A stretch of DNA of 64,000 nucleotides from Gammaproteobacteria bacterium (GTDB lineage Bacteria; Pseudomonadota; Gammaproteobacteria; Pseudomonadales; Halieaceae). The stretch is from NCBI GenBank assembly GCA_030427485.1, contig JAUICG010000003.1, positions 220,454 through 284,453 on the forward strand. The letters are read 5' to 3'. This document shows, piece after piece, positions 47,266-59,392 of this stretch. How positions within the stretch are numbered: the stretch's first letter is position 1; every line of letters starts with the position of its first letter. The notes beneath the pieces were generated by a model, which had not been told where the DNA came from, did not search any database, and worked only from the letters and a program-made list of their open reading frames with translations. The position numbers and the translations under genes were made by a program.

Positions 47266-49200
47266 TCAGTTCGGGTCGGTGACGCTGTTCATATCTCCCT
47301 GGCGCAGGGGGTAGTTGTCCCGCAGGTAGCGGCCAAAGCGTTTGGCGCCATACTGGTTGAGGTGAAGGCCGTCATAGGTCAGCAGTTCACCAGTTTTACG
47401 GTCTTCCAGATGGTACTCGCCGTCGAAAAAAAAGTCCCGGTAGCTGATGTAGACCGCGCCGAGGCTGTTTACCTGCTCGGCAAATTCGCCGTCAAACTTG
47501 AACGGTTCTGCCACGAGGTATTTATCCAGATTGCCGGCATAAGGGGTGAAGCGCTGTAAATCAATCGCAATTTCTATCGGTGTCGTATGCTCTACGATTG
47601 TGAACTCACCCAGCAGGTAGACGGTTTTACCTGCCTTCCTCAGTCGTTCAACGGTTTCCCGGATAGCTTCGATCCGCCAGCCTTCTACCTGCTGCGCGAG
47701 GAAGATAATATCGTCCTTCGGCGTATCGAGCGCGGCTTGCAATCGGGCCTCGTTGAATTCCGGGCAGTCTTTGAAAAACGGGCTGAGTCTGCTGATCAGC
47801 GGGGAAAATACCGGTGGGCATCCCATCGCGTAGGAAGTTCTTATATTGGCATCCGGATACGCGTTTTTCAGGGCGATATAGATGTCGACAGCCCTGGAAT
47901 CGCCCAGCAGCAAGATATTGGTCTTTCCCGCCTGACGTTCGCCGCAGAAAATCTCACCCCTGGGTGTGCAGTTCTTTTCCAGGAATTTCGCGCGCCGTAT
48001 CATGTCTGCCATCGGGTTTATTTCCAGCATCGCGCGGGCCTCTTCCGGCATGCGCGATGGCCAGCCTTTGGCCGAGATTGTCGCGATGCAGATCAGTATT
48101 GCGGTGGATGTGGTCGCGGCGACTGCCAGTAACACGGTGCGGGAAGAGGTACCCCCCGCAGTTGCGCTGCCGTCGTGTGACAGTCGAAACCTGCGCTCGA
48201 CACCCCGATTCAACAGGGTGCTGGCGACGAGAATCACGGCAAACAGGGCGACCTGCTCCCGCGCCGAAAGATTCGCGCCGAAGTAGTAGCGGTAAAAGAC
48301 AACGATTGGCCAGTGTGTCAGGTACAGTGAATAGGAAATTTTTCCGAGGTAGGACATCAGGGGATTCATGAGCAGTAAGCGCGCAACCGGGTTTGGTCCT
48401 GCCAGCAGAATCAGCACGGCTCCGCTGAGTGGCAGTAGCATATCGAATCCGGGTAATGCCATAGTGCCGTGGTACTCGATTGCGGCGTAAAGAATCAGAC
48501 CCAGCCCCAGAACCGTCGCTGTCGTAGCGCTCTCGCGGGTTTTTTGCAAGTTTTTCAGGCCCGGCATGGTGGCCGCCAGGCCGCCGAGCGCGAATTCATA
48601 GAAGCGCAGGGGGGTAAAGTAAAACGCCGCGGAGCGGTCTGCTTTTAGCACCGCTTCACTGGCGAGAGCCCCTCCAATGAAGATAAGGAGCAACAGGGTC
48701 ACCACACCCCTGACCCCGGCGATCCGGTGACTGGCTACCAGCAGCAAGGGGTACACGAGGTAAAACTGCTCCTCCACGCCCAGCGACCAGGTGTGCAGCA
48801 GGACGTACTTTTCTGCGGAGGGCGCCCAGTAGTTTGCTTCTGTCCAGAAAAAGATGTTACTGAGGGAGAGCAGGGCATAGATGCTTTCCTGCGCGGTGTG
48901 AATCAGCGCGGCGGGCTGCTGCAGGTACATCGCGACCGGCAGCACGACCAGAATGGTGGCAATGAGCGCGGGCAGTATCCGCGCAATGCGTCTCAGGTAA
49001 AAGTCCCTGAAGCTGAAGTTTCCCGCACCGAGGCTGGAGACGATTATCTGGGTGATCAGGTAACCGGAGACCACGAAAAAGACATCGACACCGATAAAGC
49101 CGCCGCTAAACGCAGACACCTTCAGGTGAAAGAGAATAATGACGAGAACCGATACCGCCCTGAGGCCGTCTATTTCTGCGCGATAATACTGATTATTCAT
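47266..49200 (-). CDS. Acyltransferase-3 / SGNH membrane protein (OafA/YrhL type)
   Basis: A 644-residue protein. The N-terminal membrane domain (about 350 residues, roughly ten helices) has EIDGLRAVSVLVIILFHL, GVDVFFVVSGYLI and RRIARILPAL, the acyl-transfer family marks. The C-terminal periplasmic SGNH domain has NILLLGDSRAVDIY and the terminal Asp-His of YDGLHLNQYG. Such proteins O-acetylate lipopolysaccharide, peptidoglycan or exopolysaccharide; no glycan genes are adjacent to indicate which. It is the only surface-modification gene in the window and is divergent from icd. Confidence 0.9.
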   Translation of the reverse strand: MNNQYYRAEIDGLRAVSVLVIILFHLKVSAFSGGFIGVDVFFVVSGYLITQIIVSSLGAGNFSFRDFYLRRIARILPALIATILVVLPVAMYLQQPAALIHTAQESIYALLSLSNIFFWTEANYWAPSAEKYVLLHTWSLGVEEQFYLVYPLLLVASHRIAGVRGVVTLLLLIFIGGALASEAVLKADRSAAFYFTPLRFYEFALGGLAATMPGLKNLQKTRESATTATVLGLGLILYAAIEYHGTMALPGFDMLLPLSGAVLILLAGPNPVARLLLMNPLMSYLGKISYSLYLTHWPIVVFYRYYFGANLSAREQVALFAVILVASTLLNRGVERRFRLSHDGSATAGGTSSRTVLLAVAATTSTAILICIATISAKGWPSRMPEEARAMLEINPMADMIRRAKFLEKNCTPRGEIFCGERQAGKTNILLLGDSRAVDIYIALKNAYPDANIRTSYAMGCPPVFSPLISRLSPFFKDCPEFNEARLQAALDTPKDDIIFLAQQVEGWRIEAIRETVERLRKAGKTVYLLGEFTIVEHTTPIEIAIDLQRFTPYAGNLDKYLVAEPFKFDGEFAEQVNSLGAVYISYRDFFFDGEYHLEDRKTGELLTYDGLHLNQYGAKRFGRYLRDNYPLRQGDMNSVTDPN

Positions 49201-49290
49201 TTATTCCAGTCGCCAACGTGCGCACCCTGTCCTGGTGGGCCGACAGTATAAAATAATGTGCAGGGGAGTGAGAGCGCCGGCAGGCTGCCG

Positions 49291-49299
49291 TGCTACAAT
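49291..49299 (+). promoter_or_regulatory. Extended -10 promoter element of icd
   Basis: TGCTACAAT fits the extended -10 pattern TGN followed by TACAAT, about 70 bases ahead of the icd start in the 171-base divergent gap. No good -35 is seen, as is common with extended -10 promoters. Confidence 0.5.
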
Positions 49300-49371
49300 C
49301 CGTGCCGTTTCTCAGGGGACAGCATAACACCCTCCTGAGTCCGACGAACCCCGAAAGCAACGGAGCATACT

Positions 49372-50625
49372 ATGGGCTACAAGCATATTCAGGTGCCTTC
49401 ACAGGGTGACAAAATCACCGTCAATGAAGATTTCAGCCTGAACGTCCCAAACAATCCAATCATTCCCTATATCGAGGGAGACGGAATTGGAATAGATATC
49501 ACACCGGTGATGATTGATGTGGTCAATGCCGCGGTGAACAAGGCCTACGGCGGCGACAGGAAAATATCCTGGATGGAGATATACACCGGCGAAAAAGCCG
49601 CGGAAATGTATGACGGCGACTGGTTTCCAGAAGAGACGCTGGAGGCGATCAAGGAGTACCTCGTGGGTATCAAGGGGCCGTTGACCACGCCCGTGGGCGG
49701 TGGCTTCCGCTCACTGAATGTGGCGCTGCGCCAGGAACTGGATCTGTATACCTGCCTGCGCCCGGTACGCTGGTTCGAAGGGGTTCCTTCGCCCGTGAAG
49801 GCGCCCGGCGATTGCAATATGGTTATATTCCGGGAGAACTCCGAGGACATCTACGCCGGTATCGAGTACCAGTCGGGTAGTCCCGAAGCGCAGAAGGTTG
49901 TCGATTTTCTGATCAATGAGATGGGCGCGACCAAGATTCGCTTTCCGCAGAACGTCGGTATCGGCATCAAGCCCGTCTCCGAGGAAGGCACCAAGCGCCT
50001 GGTGCGCAAGGCCATACAATACGCCATTGACCAGGACCTGCCCTCGGTGACCCTGGTACACAAGGGCAATATCATGAAGTTCACCGAGGGTGCGTTTCGC
50101 GACTGGGGTTACGAGTTGGCGCAGCAGGAATTCGGCGGCAAGTTGCTCGATGGCGGCCCCTGGGTGTCTGTCAAAAACCCTAACAGCGGCAAGGAAATCG
50201 TCATCAAGGATGTGATCGCCGACGCCATGCTGCAACAAATCCTGACCCGGCCGAGGGAGTACAGCGTAGTCGCCACCCTGAACCTGAACGGAGACTACCT
50301 GTCAGACGCGCTGGCGGCGCAGGTCGGGGGTATCGGCATCGCGCCCGGCGCCAACCTGTCCGATACCATCGCGCTGTTCGAGGCCACACACGGCACGGCT
50401 CCCAAGTACGCGGGGCAGGACAAGGTGAACCCGGGTTCTCTCATCCTGTCCGCCGAAATGATGCTGCGCCACCTCGGCTGGAACGAAGCGGCGGATCTGG
50501 TCATCAGCGGCATGAACGGCGCCATCCAGAAACGTACGGTGACCTACGATTTCGAGCGACTGATGGAGGGCGCTACGCTCCTGAGTTGTTCGGAGTTTGG
50601 CAACGCGATAGTGGACGCCATGTAG
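49372..50625 (+). CDS. icd: Isocitrate dehydrogenase, NADP-dependent
   Basis: Oxidative decarboxylation of isocitrate to 2-oxoglutarate. The 417-residue homodimeric type has [15 protein letters not shown], the substrate and phosphorylation Ser114 in [13 protein letters not shown] (equivalent to E. coli Ser113), [14 protein letters not shown] and [18 protein letters not shown] with the NADP-binding region. If AceK is present in the genome, Ser114 would be its target. It is transcribed alone, with a strong terminator 20 bases after the stop. Confidence 0.97.
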   Translation: MGYKHIQVPSQGDKITVNEDFSLNVPNNPIIPYIEGDGIGIDITPVMIDVVNAAVNKAYGGDRKISWMEIYTGEKAAEMYDGDWFPEETLEAIKEYLVGIKGPLTTPVGGGFRSLNVALRQELDLYTCLRPVRWFEGVPSPVKAPGDCNMVIFRENSEDIYAGIEYQSGSPEAQKVVDFLINEMGATKIRFPQNVGIGIKPVSEEGTKRLVRKAIQYAIDQDLPSVTLVHKGNIMKFTEGAFRDWGYELAQQEFGGKLLDGGPWVSVKNPNSGKEIVIKDVIADAMLQQILTRPREYSVVATLNLNGDYLSDALAAQVGGIGIAPGANLSDTIALFEATHGTAPKYAGQDKVNPGSLILSAEMMLRHLGWNEAADLVISGMNGAIQKRTVTYDFERLMEGATLLSCSEFGNAIVDAM

Positions 50626-50645
50626 CCGCGGCAGGGTTTATCGGG

Positions 50646-50672
50646 AGGCTCGTGGCGACACGGGCCTTTTTT
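50646..50672 (+). terminator. Rho-independent terminator of icd
   Basis: AGGCTCGTG, GCGA loop, CACGGGCCT: a 9-bp stem with one G-U pair, followed by a run of six T. It begins 20 bases after the icd stop codon. Confidence 0.9.
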
Positions 50673-50737
50673 ATTGAAATTGCGGGCCTGATTCCAGGAC
50701 GCACTCCCTTGCGTGTTTCCCATCCCTTGAAAAATCG

Positions 50738-50743
50738 TATAAT
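50738..50743 (+). promoter_or_regulatory. -10 element ahead of clpS
   Basis: A perfect TATAAT 38 bases before the clpS start and after the icd terminator. A matching -35 at normal spacing is poor, so an activator or a weak promoter is implied. Confidence 0.45.
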
Positions 50744-50781
50744 GGACGCCATCAAGGGTATTTGGTGCAACCGACGGTAGT

Positions 50782-51144
50782 ATGTGTGTGAAAGTGATCC
50801 ACCGGACAGGTCAGTGGCGTATGGGCAAGGAGAAAGAAGACTCCTCCAGCGGTTTGGCGCTGGAAGAGTCGAAGCCGGAACTTAAACGGCCATCGCTGTT
50901 CAAAGTCGTATTGATTAATGACGACTACACGCCCATGGAGTTTGTCGTGGAGGTGCTCGAGGTTTTTTTCCGCATGAACCGCGAGCAGGCAACCCATGTT
51001 ATGCTGACGGTACACACCCAGGGCAAAGGCGTCTGCGGTATTTACACACAGGATATCGCCGAGACCAAGGCGGCACAGGTAAACCAGTACGCCCGGGAGA
51101 ATGAACATCCGCTGCTGTGTGAAATTGAAGCTGTTGAGGGTTGA
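50782..51144 (+). CDS. clpS: ClpS adaptor of the N-degron pathway
   Basis: Recognises proteins with N-terminal Leu, Phe, Trp or Tyr and delivers them to ClpAP. The core domain is intact: [20 protein letters not shown] (Asn-Asp-Asp of the N-degron pocket), [15 protein letters not shown], and [16 protein letters not shown]. The start at ATG 50782 gives 120 residues; an in-frame ATG at 50821 gives 107, closer to the E. coli length, and neither has a good Shine-Dalgarno. clpA follows after 17 bases. The cold-shock gene cspD, often divergent from clpS, is absent. Confidence 0.95.
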   Translation: MCVKVIHRTGQWRMGKEKEDSSSGLALEESKPELKRPSLFKVVLINDDYTPMEFVVEVLEVFFRMNREQATHVMLTVHTQGKGVCGIYTQDIAETKAAQVNQYARENEHPLLCEIEAVEG

Positions 51145-51161
51145 ACCCCGGAGCGTGAACC

Positions 51162-53450
51162 ATGCTGAGTAAAGACCTGGAATACACCTTGAACGAGGCC
51201 TTCCGGGGCGCCAGGGCAAAGCGTCACGAGTTCATGACAGTTGAACATCTGCTACTGGCTCTGTTGGACAATAACGACGCCATCCGGGTGTTGAAGGCCT
51301 GTGGCGCGGACATCGGCAGCATGCGCGGCGACCTGATGGAGTTTGTCGATGCCACCACACCCCTGATTCCCGAGGACGAGGAGCAGCGCGATACGCAGCC
51401 CACACTGGGCTTTCAACGCGTGCTGCAGCGCGCCGTATTCCACGTACAGTCTTCAGGCAAGAGCGAGGTCACCGGCGCCAATGTGCTTGTCGCCATTTTC
51501 AGCGAGCAGGAAAGCCAGGCCGTTTACTTCCTGAAGACGCAAAGCGTGGCGCGCCTTGACGTGGTCAATTACATGACCCACGGTATCTCCAAGGTCTCCA
51601 ATGAGGGTGAAGGACCCGAACCCGGGCAACTCGGCAGCGACGAAGCCCGCGAGGAAGAGGGTGAAAGCAATCCGCTGGACGGTTTCAGTACCAACCTCAA
51701 TGCGGAAGCCGCCGCCGGCCATATCGATCCGCTGATTGGTCGGCTCGACGAGGTGGAGCGGGTCGCCCAGATACTGGCCCGCCGGCGCAAGAACAACCCG
51801 CTGCTGGTGGGAGAGTCCGGCGTCGGGAAAACCGCCATTGTGGAGGGCCTGGCGAAAAAAATCGTCGATGGCGATGTGCCCGACATTCTCAAGGACAGTG
51901 TCGTCTACTCACTCGATCTCGGCTCCCTCCTGGCGGGCACCAAGTACCGGGGTGATTTCGAGAAGCGTTTCAAGGGCCTGTTGGCCGAGTTGAAAAAGCG
52001 CGACAACGCCATTCTCTTCATCGATGAGGTGCACACGATTATTGGCGCTGGCGCCGCCTCTGGTGGTGTCATGGATGCCAGTAATCTGCTCAAGCCTTTA
52101 CTCAGTTCCGGCAAGCTGCGCTGCATAGGCTCGACCACCTTCAATGAATACCGGGGCATTTTCGACAAGGATAAAGCCCTGAGCCGCAGGTTCCAGAAAA
52201 TCGATGTGATGGAACCCAGCGCTGACGATGCCTACAAGATACTGAAAGGGCTGAAGTCCAGGTTCGAGGAGCACCACGGTCTGCGTTATACCGACAAGGC
52301 GCTGCGGGTCGCAACCGACCTCAGCGATCGCTATATTACCGACCGCTTCCTGCCGGACAAGGCCATCGATGTCATCGACGAGGCCGGGGCGTTCCAGCAG
52401 TTACAGTCCGCCTCCAAACGCAAGAAAGTGATCGGCGTGAGTGATATCGAGGCGGTGATTGCCAAGATAGCGCGCATCCCGCCAAAAGCCGTCAGTAGCA
52501 ATGACAAGGAAACGCTGCAGAAACTGGAAAAGAACCTGCAGATGGTGGTGTTCGGGCAGGACGAGGCCATTTCAAGCCTGGCGACGTCCATCAAGCTGGC
52601 GCGCGCGGGCCTGCGGGCGGGCGAAAAGCCGATCGGCTCATTTTTGCTGGCCGGACCAACCGGTGTCGGCAAGACCGAAGTCACGCGGCAACTTGCGCGC
52701 CTGCTTGGCCTGGAACTGGTGCGCTTCGATATGTCCGAGTACATGGAGCGCCACACTGTATCGCGGCTTATCGGTGCGCCGCCGGGTTACGTCGGTTTTG
52801 ACCAGGGTGGTCTGCTCACGGATGCGGTGACGCAGCATCCCCACGCGGTGGTACTGCTCGATGAAATTGAGAAAGCACACCCGGATGTGTTCAACCTGTT
52901 GTTGCAGGTAATGGACCACGGCACGCTGACTGATAACAATGGCCGCAAAACCGATTTTCGCCACGTGATCCTGGTAATGACCACCAACGCCGGCGCGGAG
53001 AGTATCAGTCGTCGTACCATCGGCTTCACCAGCCAGGACCACAGCAGCGACGGGATGGAGGCGATCAACCGGATGTTTACCCCGGAATTCCGCAACCGCC
53101 TGGATTCAATCGTGCAGTTCCAGCCGCTGGCCGAGGATGTCATCCTGACCGTGGTGGATAAATTCCTCACTGAATTGCAGTGTCAGCTCGACGAAAAAGG
53201 CGTGACCCTCGATGTCGACGTCGAAGCGCGCCTCTGGCTGGTGGAGAAAGGCTACGATATTCATATGGGCGCGCGCCCGATGGAACGGGTTATCCAGGAA
53301 CATATCAAGAAGCCACTGGCGGAAATGGTGTTGTTCGGGGCCCTGTCGCAATCCGGCGGCACCGCACTGGTGCGCCTTGATACTGCCGAAAACAGGCTGG
53401 ATGTAACAGTGGAAGAGGAAGCGGAGGCGGAAGAACTCCAGAAAAGCTAG
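51162..53450 (+). CDS. clpA: ATP-dependent Clp protease ATP-binding subunit ClpA
   Basis: AAA+ unfoldase of ClpAP. The 762-residue protein has the N-terminal ClpS-binding repeat domain (about 1-145), an acidic linker, AAA-1 with Walker [10 protein letters not shown] and Walker B FIDEVHT, and AAA-2 with GPTGVGKTE and [11 protein letters not shown]. The ClpP-binding loop is IGF ([10 protein letters not shown]) where E. coli has IGL. It is cotranscribed with clpS and converges on infA with only 6 bases between the stop codons. Confidence 0.97.
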   Translation: MLSKDLEYTLNEAFRGARAKRHEFMTVEHLLLALLDNNDAIRVLKACGADIGSMRGDLMEFVDATTPLIPEDEEQRDTQPTLGFQRVLQRAVFHVQSSGKSEVTGANVLVAIFSEQESQAVYFLKTQSVARLDVVNYMTHGISKVSNEGEGPEPGQLGSDEAREEEGESNPLDGFSTNLNAEAAAGHIDPLIGRLDEVERVAQILARRRKNNPLLVGESGVGKTAIVEGLAKKIVDGDVPDILKDSVVYSLDLGSLLAGTKYRGDFEKRFKGLLAELKKRDNAILFIDEVHTIIGAGAASGGVMDASNLLKPLLSSGKLRCIGSTTFNEYRGIFDKDKALSRRFQKIDVMEPSADDAYKILKGLKSRFEEHHGLRYTDKALRVATDLSDRYITDRFLPDKAIDVIDEAGAFQQLQSASKRKKVIGVSDIEAVIAKIARIPPKAVSSNDKETLQKLEKNLQMVVFGQDEAISSLATSIKLARAGLRAGEKPIGSFLLAGPTGVGKTEVTRQLARLLGLELVRFDMSEYMERHTVSRLIGAPPGYVGFDQGGLLTDAVTQHPHAVVLLDEIEKAHPDVFNLLLQVMDHGTLTDNNGRKTDFRHVILVMTTNAGAESISRRTIGFTSQDHSSDGMEAINRMFTPEFRNRLDSIVQFQPLAEDVILTVVDKFLTELQCQLDEKGVTLDVDVEARLWLVEKGYDIHMGARPMERVIQEHIKKPLAEMVLFGALSQSGGTALVRLDTAENRLDVTVEEEAEAEELQKS

Positions 53451-53456
53451 CGGAGT

Positions 53457-53675
53457 TTATCGCTCGCGATAGGTGATGCGTCCCTTGGTCAGGTCGTAGG
53501 GCGTCAATTCCACACGAACTTTGTCGCCGGTCAAAATGCGAATGTAGTTTTTTCGCATCTTGCCCGAGATGTGGGCTGTCACGACGTGATCGTTTTCCAG
53601 TTTTACCCTGAAGGTGGTGTTGGGCAGGGTGTCGATAACCTCGCCTTCCATTTCAATCTGGTCTTCTTTTGCCAT
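53457..53675 (-). CDS. infA: Translation initiation factor IF-1
   Basis: A 72-residue OB-fold protein that occupies the ribosomal A site during initiation. The sequence [20 protein letters not shown] and [17 protein letters not shown] is almost identical to the family consensus. The start at ATG 53673-53675 is the family N-terminus, though the frame stays open to 53780. Its place between clpA and bpt/aat is conserved in many gammaproteobacteria. Confidence 0.98.
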   Translation of the reverse strand: MAKEDQIEMEGEVIDTLPNTTFRVKLENDHVVTAHISGKMRKNYIRILTGDKVRVELTPYDLTKGRITYRER

Positions 53676-53807
53676 TAGGCGGCAGTCCTCGGTATAAAAG
53701 AGCGCGCATTTTGCCTGAATCTTGGCACCAGTGCCAGCGTAAAATACCGCGGCCGAAACGCGCAAAGGGCACCCTTGCACACCGTGGCGGGGTCCCGGCA
53801 GGGTGGC

Positions 53808-54518
53808 TCAGACCAGTGTCGCCCAACGGCTGTTCTGGTAAATCTCCAGCGGGCGATAGGCGGACTTATAGGACATCTTCTGGCACTCGCGAATCCAGTA
53901 CCCGAGGTAGACGTAGTCCAGTCCCAGTTTGCGCGCCAGTTCCACTTCCCACAGGATCACGTAGACACCGAGACTGCGCCGGTTGGCATCGGGATCGAAA
54001 AAAGTGTAGATGGCCGACAAACCGTCTTCCAGCCTGTCGACCACCGCCACTGCGACCAGTTTGCCGCGGTCGTAAAAGCGGAAGTAACTGGTACAGCCCC
54101 AAACGCTGCTGAGGAAAGCCTCGTACTGCTCGCGCTCGGGTGGGTACATGTCGCCATCGGCATGCCGCAAACTGATGTAACGGTGATAGAGATTGAACGC
54201 CTCGTCGTCACTGATCTCGTCCGTGCTAACCATCCTCAGGTCGCGATTGCGCTGCCAGATGCGGTTTTGTCCGCGCCTCGGCTCAAATGCGGCAACCGGT
54301 ATACGGGCCGGGACACAGGCATTGCACTGCGCACAGTGCGGTCGATAGATATGGTTGCCGCTGCGACGGAATCCCAGTACCGAAAGCTTGCTGTACAACT
54401 TTTGGTCAACCGGTTGGCGGGGATCGACAAACAGCGTAGTGGCCTCCTGGTCTTCCAGGTAGCTGCAGCTGTGGGGGTAGGTGGTGTACACCTTCAGGTC
54501 CCGCAAGGATGACGTCAC
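53808..54518 (-). CDS. bpt: Aspartate/glutamate leucyltransferase
   Basis: Transfers Leu to N-terminal Asp or Glu of proteins, making them ClpS substrates. The 236-residue protein has the ATE-type N-domain (PHSCSYLEDQEATTLFVDP, with the Cys-rich HCAQCNACVPARIPV) and the C-terminal acyltransferase domain (YISLRHADGDMYPP, LGVYVILWEVELARKLGLDY). The GTG at 54518 is chosen because it overlaps the aat stop (GTGA); the longer frame runs into aat. With aat, clpS and clpA it completes an N-degron set in one locus. Confidence 0.95.
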   Translation of the reverse strand: MTSSLRDLKVYTTYPHSCSYLEDQEATTLFVDPRQPVDQKLYSKLSVLGFRRSGNHIYRPHCAQCNACVPARIPVAAFEPRRGQNRIWQRNRDLRMVSTDEISDDEAFNLYHRYISLRHADGDMYPPEREQYEAFLSSVWGCTSYFRFYDRGKLVAVAVVDRLEDGLSAIYTFFDPDANRRSLGVYVILWEVELARKLGLDYVYLGYWIRECQKMSYKSAYRPLEIYQNSRWATLV

Positions 54519-55228
54519 AGCAAATCTCCACAAGTGGCGGGTAACCGCCAAATGTCGCGCTCGATCGCGACATCTACATTCTGCGCAAGACGCTGTTCGA
54601 AGTCCAGTCTGTTGATGGAGCGGCTGCCAAGTGATTGCAAGTGGGCGTTCTCCACCTGGCAGTCGATCATCTGGATACCGCCCTGTTTCGCTATCGCTAC
54701 CAGCGCAACCAGCGCCACTTTTGACGCGTCGGCGGTCCGACTGAACATGGACTCACCGAAAAACACCCGCCCCAGCGAGACACCGTACAGGCCGCCGAGC
54801 AGTGCTCCCTGATCGCTGGTGACTTCCACCGAGTGGGCATGGCCCAGGGAATGCAGCCGCGCATATGCCCTTATCATGTCGTCGTCGATCCATGTGCCTG
54901 CCCCGTCGCGTCGCCACCCGGCGCATTCGCGCATCACCCCCGTGAATTGCCGGTCTACCGCCAGGTGAAACGCGTCCGCGCGCAGGGTTTTGCGCAGGGA
55001 ACGTGAGACGTGCAGTTCACCGGGAAACAATACAGACCGCGGATCGGGTGACCACCACAGCACCGGCTGGGGCGCCTCATACCACGGAAAGATACCCCGA
55101 CGGTAGGCGCTGAGCAGTCGGTCGGCGGAAAGCCCGCCTCCGGCCGCCAGTAATCCGTTCGGACTCTCCAGTGCCTCACTCGTCGGCGGGAAGTCCTCCA
55201 TGCCCTGGAGCAGGGGAATGCGTCTCAC
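54515..55228 (-). CDS. aat: Leucyl/phenylalanyl-tRNA-protein transferase
   Basis: Adds Leu or Phe from aminoacyl-tRNA to N-terminal Arg or Lys, creating N-degrons. The 237-residue protein shows GLLAAGGGLSADRLLSAYRR, GIFPWYEAPQPVLWWSPDPR, and GLYGVSLGRVFFGESMFSR, which are diagnostic. It lies 12 bases after trxB and overlaps bpt by 4 bases. Confidence 0.97.
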   Translation of the reverse strand: MRRIPLLQGMEDFPPTSEALESPNGLLAAGGGLSADRLLSAYRRGIFPWYEAPQPVLWWSPDPRSVLFPGELHVSRSLRKTLRADAFHLAVDRQFTGVMRECAGWRRDGAGTWIDDDMIRAYARLHSLGHAHSVEVTSDQGALLGGLYGVSLGRVFFGESMFSRTADASKVALVALVAIAKQGGIQMIDCQVENAHLQSLGSRSINRLDFEQRLAQNVDVAIERDIWRLPATCGDLL

Positions 55229-55240
55229 GACGAGTTTCGC

Positions 55241-56212
<972 letters not shown>

Positions 56213-56427
56213 TCAATCTTGAGCCGCCTCCCGGGCGGCCGATTCGTTCTGTATTGGGGCGGACTATGGTACTTTAAAGACCGGCTCGCCACAAAGATCA
56301 GGGGGTTTTTAGATAGATCGCATAAGCTTTTGAAATAAAACATAAATGAGTGCACAATTACTTCTGGCTATGAGCGCGATAGCACGGTGCTTTGCACACC
56401 GGCAAACGCTCTACACACACCGCGAGG

Positions 56428-58755
56428 ATGGACAAGGTCTTGCCCGACAGTACTAATACCGACAACTTTCTCGGCTCACGTTTTCGCGAGGGCGCGTTCA
56501 TCGGGGTAACGGCCGTCTGCGTCTACCTGCTGATGGCCCTGCTCACCTACAGTACCCGTGATCCGGGCTGGTCCGCCACCGGTAGCGGCGCCCCCATCAG
56601 GAACCTGGGTGGACCAACGGGCGCCTGGCTGGCGGATGTCTTTTTCTCACTGGTGGGCTATGCGGCCTACCTGTTTCCGCTGTTGCTGGCTTACCGGGCA
56701 CTGGTGCTGCTGTTGCAGCGCCAGGAGCGCAAGGGCTTTGACTGGACGACGTTCGGCATCCGCGCCCTGGGCCTGGTGTTGGTAATGATCGCCGGGACCT
56801 CCCTGGCCGCGCTGAACGATTCGGGGGCATCCAGCCTGCCGCAGGGCGCGGGGGGCATTCTCGGGCAGTCTATCGGCGGCGGCTTTACTGTGGCATTCAG
56901 TGCCGTCGGCAGTCGCCTGATACTACTGGCGATCTTCCTGTTCGGGATGACAATTTTCACCGATCTCAGTTGGCTCGCGCTGTTGGAGAAAATCGGCGCC
57001 TGGAGTATTGCCGCATTCACCTCGGTGCGGGCGCGTATTAAAACCGGCGTGGAGAACTTCCATGCGGCGCGCAAACGGGAAAGGGCCGTGGAGGCGCGCA
57101 AGATCGTGATTACCGAGCACGTGGAGAAGACCAAACAGCGCAAGCCGCCGAAGATCAAATCGCTGAAAGCGCCCATCGAAAAAAGTGACCGCATTGAACG
57201 CGAAAAGCAACAGACCTTGTTCGAGGCACCCGCAACGGGCGACTTACCGCACCTGGAACTGCTCGATGAACAGGTGAAGGATCCCGACAAGGGGTTCTCC
57301 AATGAGGCGCTGGAAGGCCTGTCCAAATTGCTGGAGCTGAAGTTGCTGGATTTCGGCATTTCCGCCGAGGTGGTCGCCGTGTATCCGGGCCCGGTAGTCA
57401 CCCGCTTCGAGTTGCAGCCCGCGCCGGGCGTCAAGGTTTCGCGCATCTCCAACCTGGCCAAGGACCTGGCGCGCTCCCTGGCTGTGATCAGCGTGCGGGT
57501 GGTGGAAGTCATCCCGGGCAAGTCCGTGGTGGGTATCGAAATACCCAATGAGGACCGCGAGATTGTCAATTTCAGGGAAGTCTTGTCGTCCAAGGCCTTC
57601 GAGCAGTCGAAGTCACCGCTCACCCTGGCCCTGGGCCACGATATCTCCGGCCAGCCGGTGGTGGCGGACCTGGCCAAAATGCCGCACCTGCTGGTCGCCG
57701 GAACCACCGGCTCGGGCAAATCAGTGGGCGTAAATTCCATGCTTTTGAGCCTGCTGTTCAAATCCGGGCCGGCGGATGTGCGCCTGATCCTGGTGGATCC
57801 CAAAATGCTCGAATTGTCTGTCTACGACGGCATTCCGCACCTGTTGACGCCGGTGATAACCGATATGAAGGACGCGGCGAACGGACTGCGCTGGTGCGTT
57901 GCGGAAATGGAGCGCCGCTACAAGCTGATGGCCGCGCTGGGTGTGCGAAACCTCGCCGGTTACAATCGCAAGGTCGAGGAAGCCCGCAAAGCGGGTGCGC
58001 CCCTGCCCGACCCGACCTGGAAGCCCGATCCCATGTTCGCAGCCACCGACGAGGAACAGTCACCGCCCGACCTTGAAAAGCTGCCGAATATCGTGGTGGT
58101 AATCGACGAGTTCGCCGACATGATGATGGTCGTCGGCAAGAAGGTGGAACAGTTGATCGCGCGAATCGCCCAGAAGGCGCGCGCCGCCGGCATTCACCTG
58201 GTACTGGCGACCCAGCGTCCATCGGTGGACGTTATCACCGGTCTCATCAAGGCCAATGTGCCGACCCGTATCGCGTTCCAGGTCTCTTCGAAGATCGACT
58301 CCCGTACCATTCTCGACCAGGGCGGGGCAGAGCAGCTACTTGGCCACGGCGATATGTTGTACCTGCCGCCCGGTAGCGGCGTGCCCAACCGTGTTCACGG
58401 CGCGTTCTGCAGTGACGACGAGGTGCACCGTGTGGTGGCGGACTGGAAACGTCGCGGCGAACCCCTGTACATCGATGGCCTGCTCGACGAGGGCAGCAAT
58501 ACGGCGGTTACCCCGGGCGAACTGCAGGCGGAGGGCGAAGACCAGGATGATGAAAACGATGCGCTGTACGACGAGGCGGTGTATTACGTCACCGAGAGTC
58601 GCCGCGCCTCGATATCGTCAGTGCAGCGCAAGCTGCGAATCGGCTACAATCGCGCCGCGCGCCTGATTGAGGCGATGGAGGCGGCGGGTGTCGTTTCTGA
58701 AATGGGCAGCAATGGCCAGCGCGAAGTACTGGCGCCGCCGCCGCGCGAAGCCTGA
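56428..58755 (+). CDS. ftsK: DNA translocase FtsK
   Basis: Septal DNA pump that coordinates chromosome dimer resolution with division. The 775-residue protein has four membrane helices in the first 190 residues, a short linker, then the RecA-like motor with Walker A GTTGSGKS (Lys431) and Walker [14 protein letters not shown], and a C-terminal gamma winged helix ([20 protein letters not shown]). The length is close to pseudomonad FtsK rather than the longer E. coli protein. ATG 56428 begins the conserved part; a TTG at 56392 is in frame but unlikely. Confidence 0.96.
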   Translation: MDKVLPDSTNTDNFLGSRFREGAFIGVTAVCVYLLMALLTYSTRDPGWSATGSGAPIRNLGGPTGAWLADVFFSLVGYAAYLFPLLLAYRALVLLLQRQERKGFDWTTFGIRALGLVLVMIAGTSLAALNDSGASSLPQGAGGILGQSIGGGFTVAFSAVGSRLILLAIFLFGMTIFTDLSWLALLEKIGAWSIAAFTSVRARIKTGVENFHAARKRERAVEARKIVITEHVEKTKQRKPPKIKSLKAPIEKSDRIEREKQQTLFEAPATGDLPHLELLDEQVKDPDKGFSNEALEGLSKLLELKLLDFGISAEVVAVYPGPVVTRFELQPAPGVKVSRISNLAKDLARSLAVISVRVVEVIPGKSVVGIEIPNEDREIVNFREVLSSKAFEQSKSPLTLALGHDISGQPVVADLAKMPHLLVAGTTGSGKSVGVNSMLLSLLFKSGPADVRLILVDPKMLELSVYDGIPHLLTPVITDMKDAANGLRWCVAEMERRYKLMAALGVRNLAGYNRKVEEARKAGAPLPDPTWKPDPMFAATDEEQSPPDLEKLPNIVVVIDEFADMMMVVGKKVEQLIARIAQKARAAGIHLVLATQRPSVDVITGLIKANVPTRIAFQVSSKIDSRTILDQGGAEQLLGHGDMLYLPPGSGVPNRVHGAFCSDDEVHRVVADWKRRGEPLYIDGLLDEGSNTAVTPGELQAEGEDQDDENDALYDEAVYYVTESRRASISSVQRKLRIGYNRAARLIEAMEAAGVVSEMGSNGQREVLAPPPREA

Positions 58756-58774
58756 ACCCCCAACCGGAATGACC

Positions 58775-59392
58775 ATGATGAAATATGCGCTCACCCTGTG
58801 GCTCGCTCTGGGGCCGCTGCTGGCTTTTGCCCAGTCCGGCACTGATGTCGATAGGTTACTTGTCGCAATGGAGCCCATCAAGCAACTCCAGGGGAGGTTT
58901 GAGCAGCGTCAGTACGGGGATGACAATACGCTGTTGGCTGAATCCAGCGGTCGGTTCCGCCTGCTGCGTCCGGGCTATTTTTCCTGGGAGATACTCAGCC
59001 CGGATGCGCAGATGATCATTGCCGGCCCCGAGTTTATCTGGCACCACGATCGCGATCTCGAGACGGTCACGCGTCGCCCCGTCACCACCAACGCCGATAT
59101 GACGCCCCTGCAAATCCTCGGCGGAGATGAGTCTGCGCTGCGTGAAAAGTTCCAGGTCGTGCAGACGTCCGCAGGTGCGTTCCAGCTCACACCGCTTGCT
59201 GCCGGAGTAGGCTTCAAGCAGCTCACACTGTTCCTGGATGGTGAGCGCCTCACCGGCATGGAAATTCGGGACAACCTCGACCAGCGCGTCGAGATCGAGT
59301 TTACCGAACTGGACAGCCGGAGCGAACTCGGCAGCGTGGATTTTGCCTTCACGCCGCCGCCGGACGCCGACCTTTTCTACTATGACGAATGA
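58775..59392 (+). CDS. lolA: Outer-membrane lipoprotein carrier LolA
   Basis: Periplasmic chaperone that carries lipoproteins from LolCDE to LolB. The 205-residue precursor has a signal peptide ([19 protein letters not shown]) and the LolA core [33 protein letters not shown] 58775 is chosen; ATG at 58769 and 58778 are possible. It follows ftsK by 19 bases and overlaps rarA by 11 bases, the conserved ftsK-lolA-rarA order. Confidence 0.94.
   Translation: MMKYALTLWLALGPLLAFAQSGTDVDRLLVAMEPIKQLQGRFEQRQYGDDNTLLAESSGRFRLLRPGYFSWEILSPDAQMIIAGPEFIWHHDRDLETVTRRPVTTNADMTPLQILGGDESALREKFQVVQTSAGAFQLTPLAAGVGFKQLTLFLDGERLTGMEIRDNLDQRVEIEFTELDSRSELGSVDFAFTPPPDADLFYYDE

Noticed and set aside
50586..50780. 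64-codon plus-strand frame between icd and clpS
   Set aside because: It starts inside icd, runs through the terminator hairpin and has no ribosome site; it is not coding.
53723..53736. TGGCAC-CA-GTGCCA dyad upstream of infA
   Set aside because: It is perfect but short; there is no T-run and no link to a known regulator, so it could be chance in GC-rich DNA.
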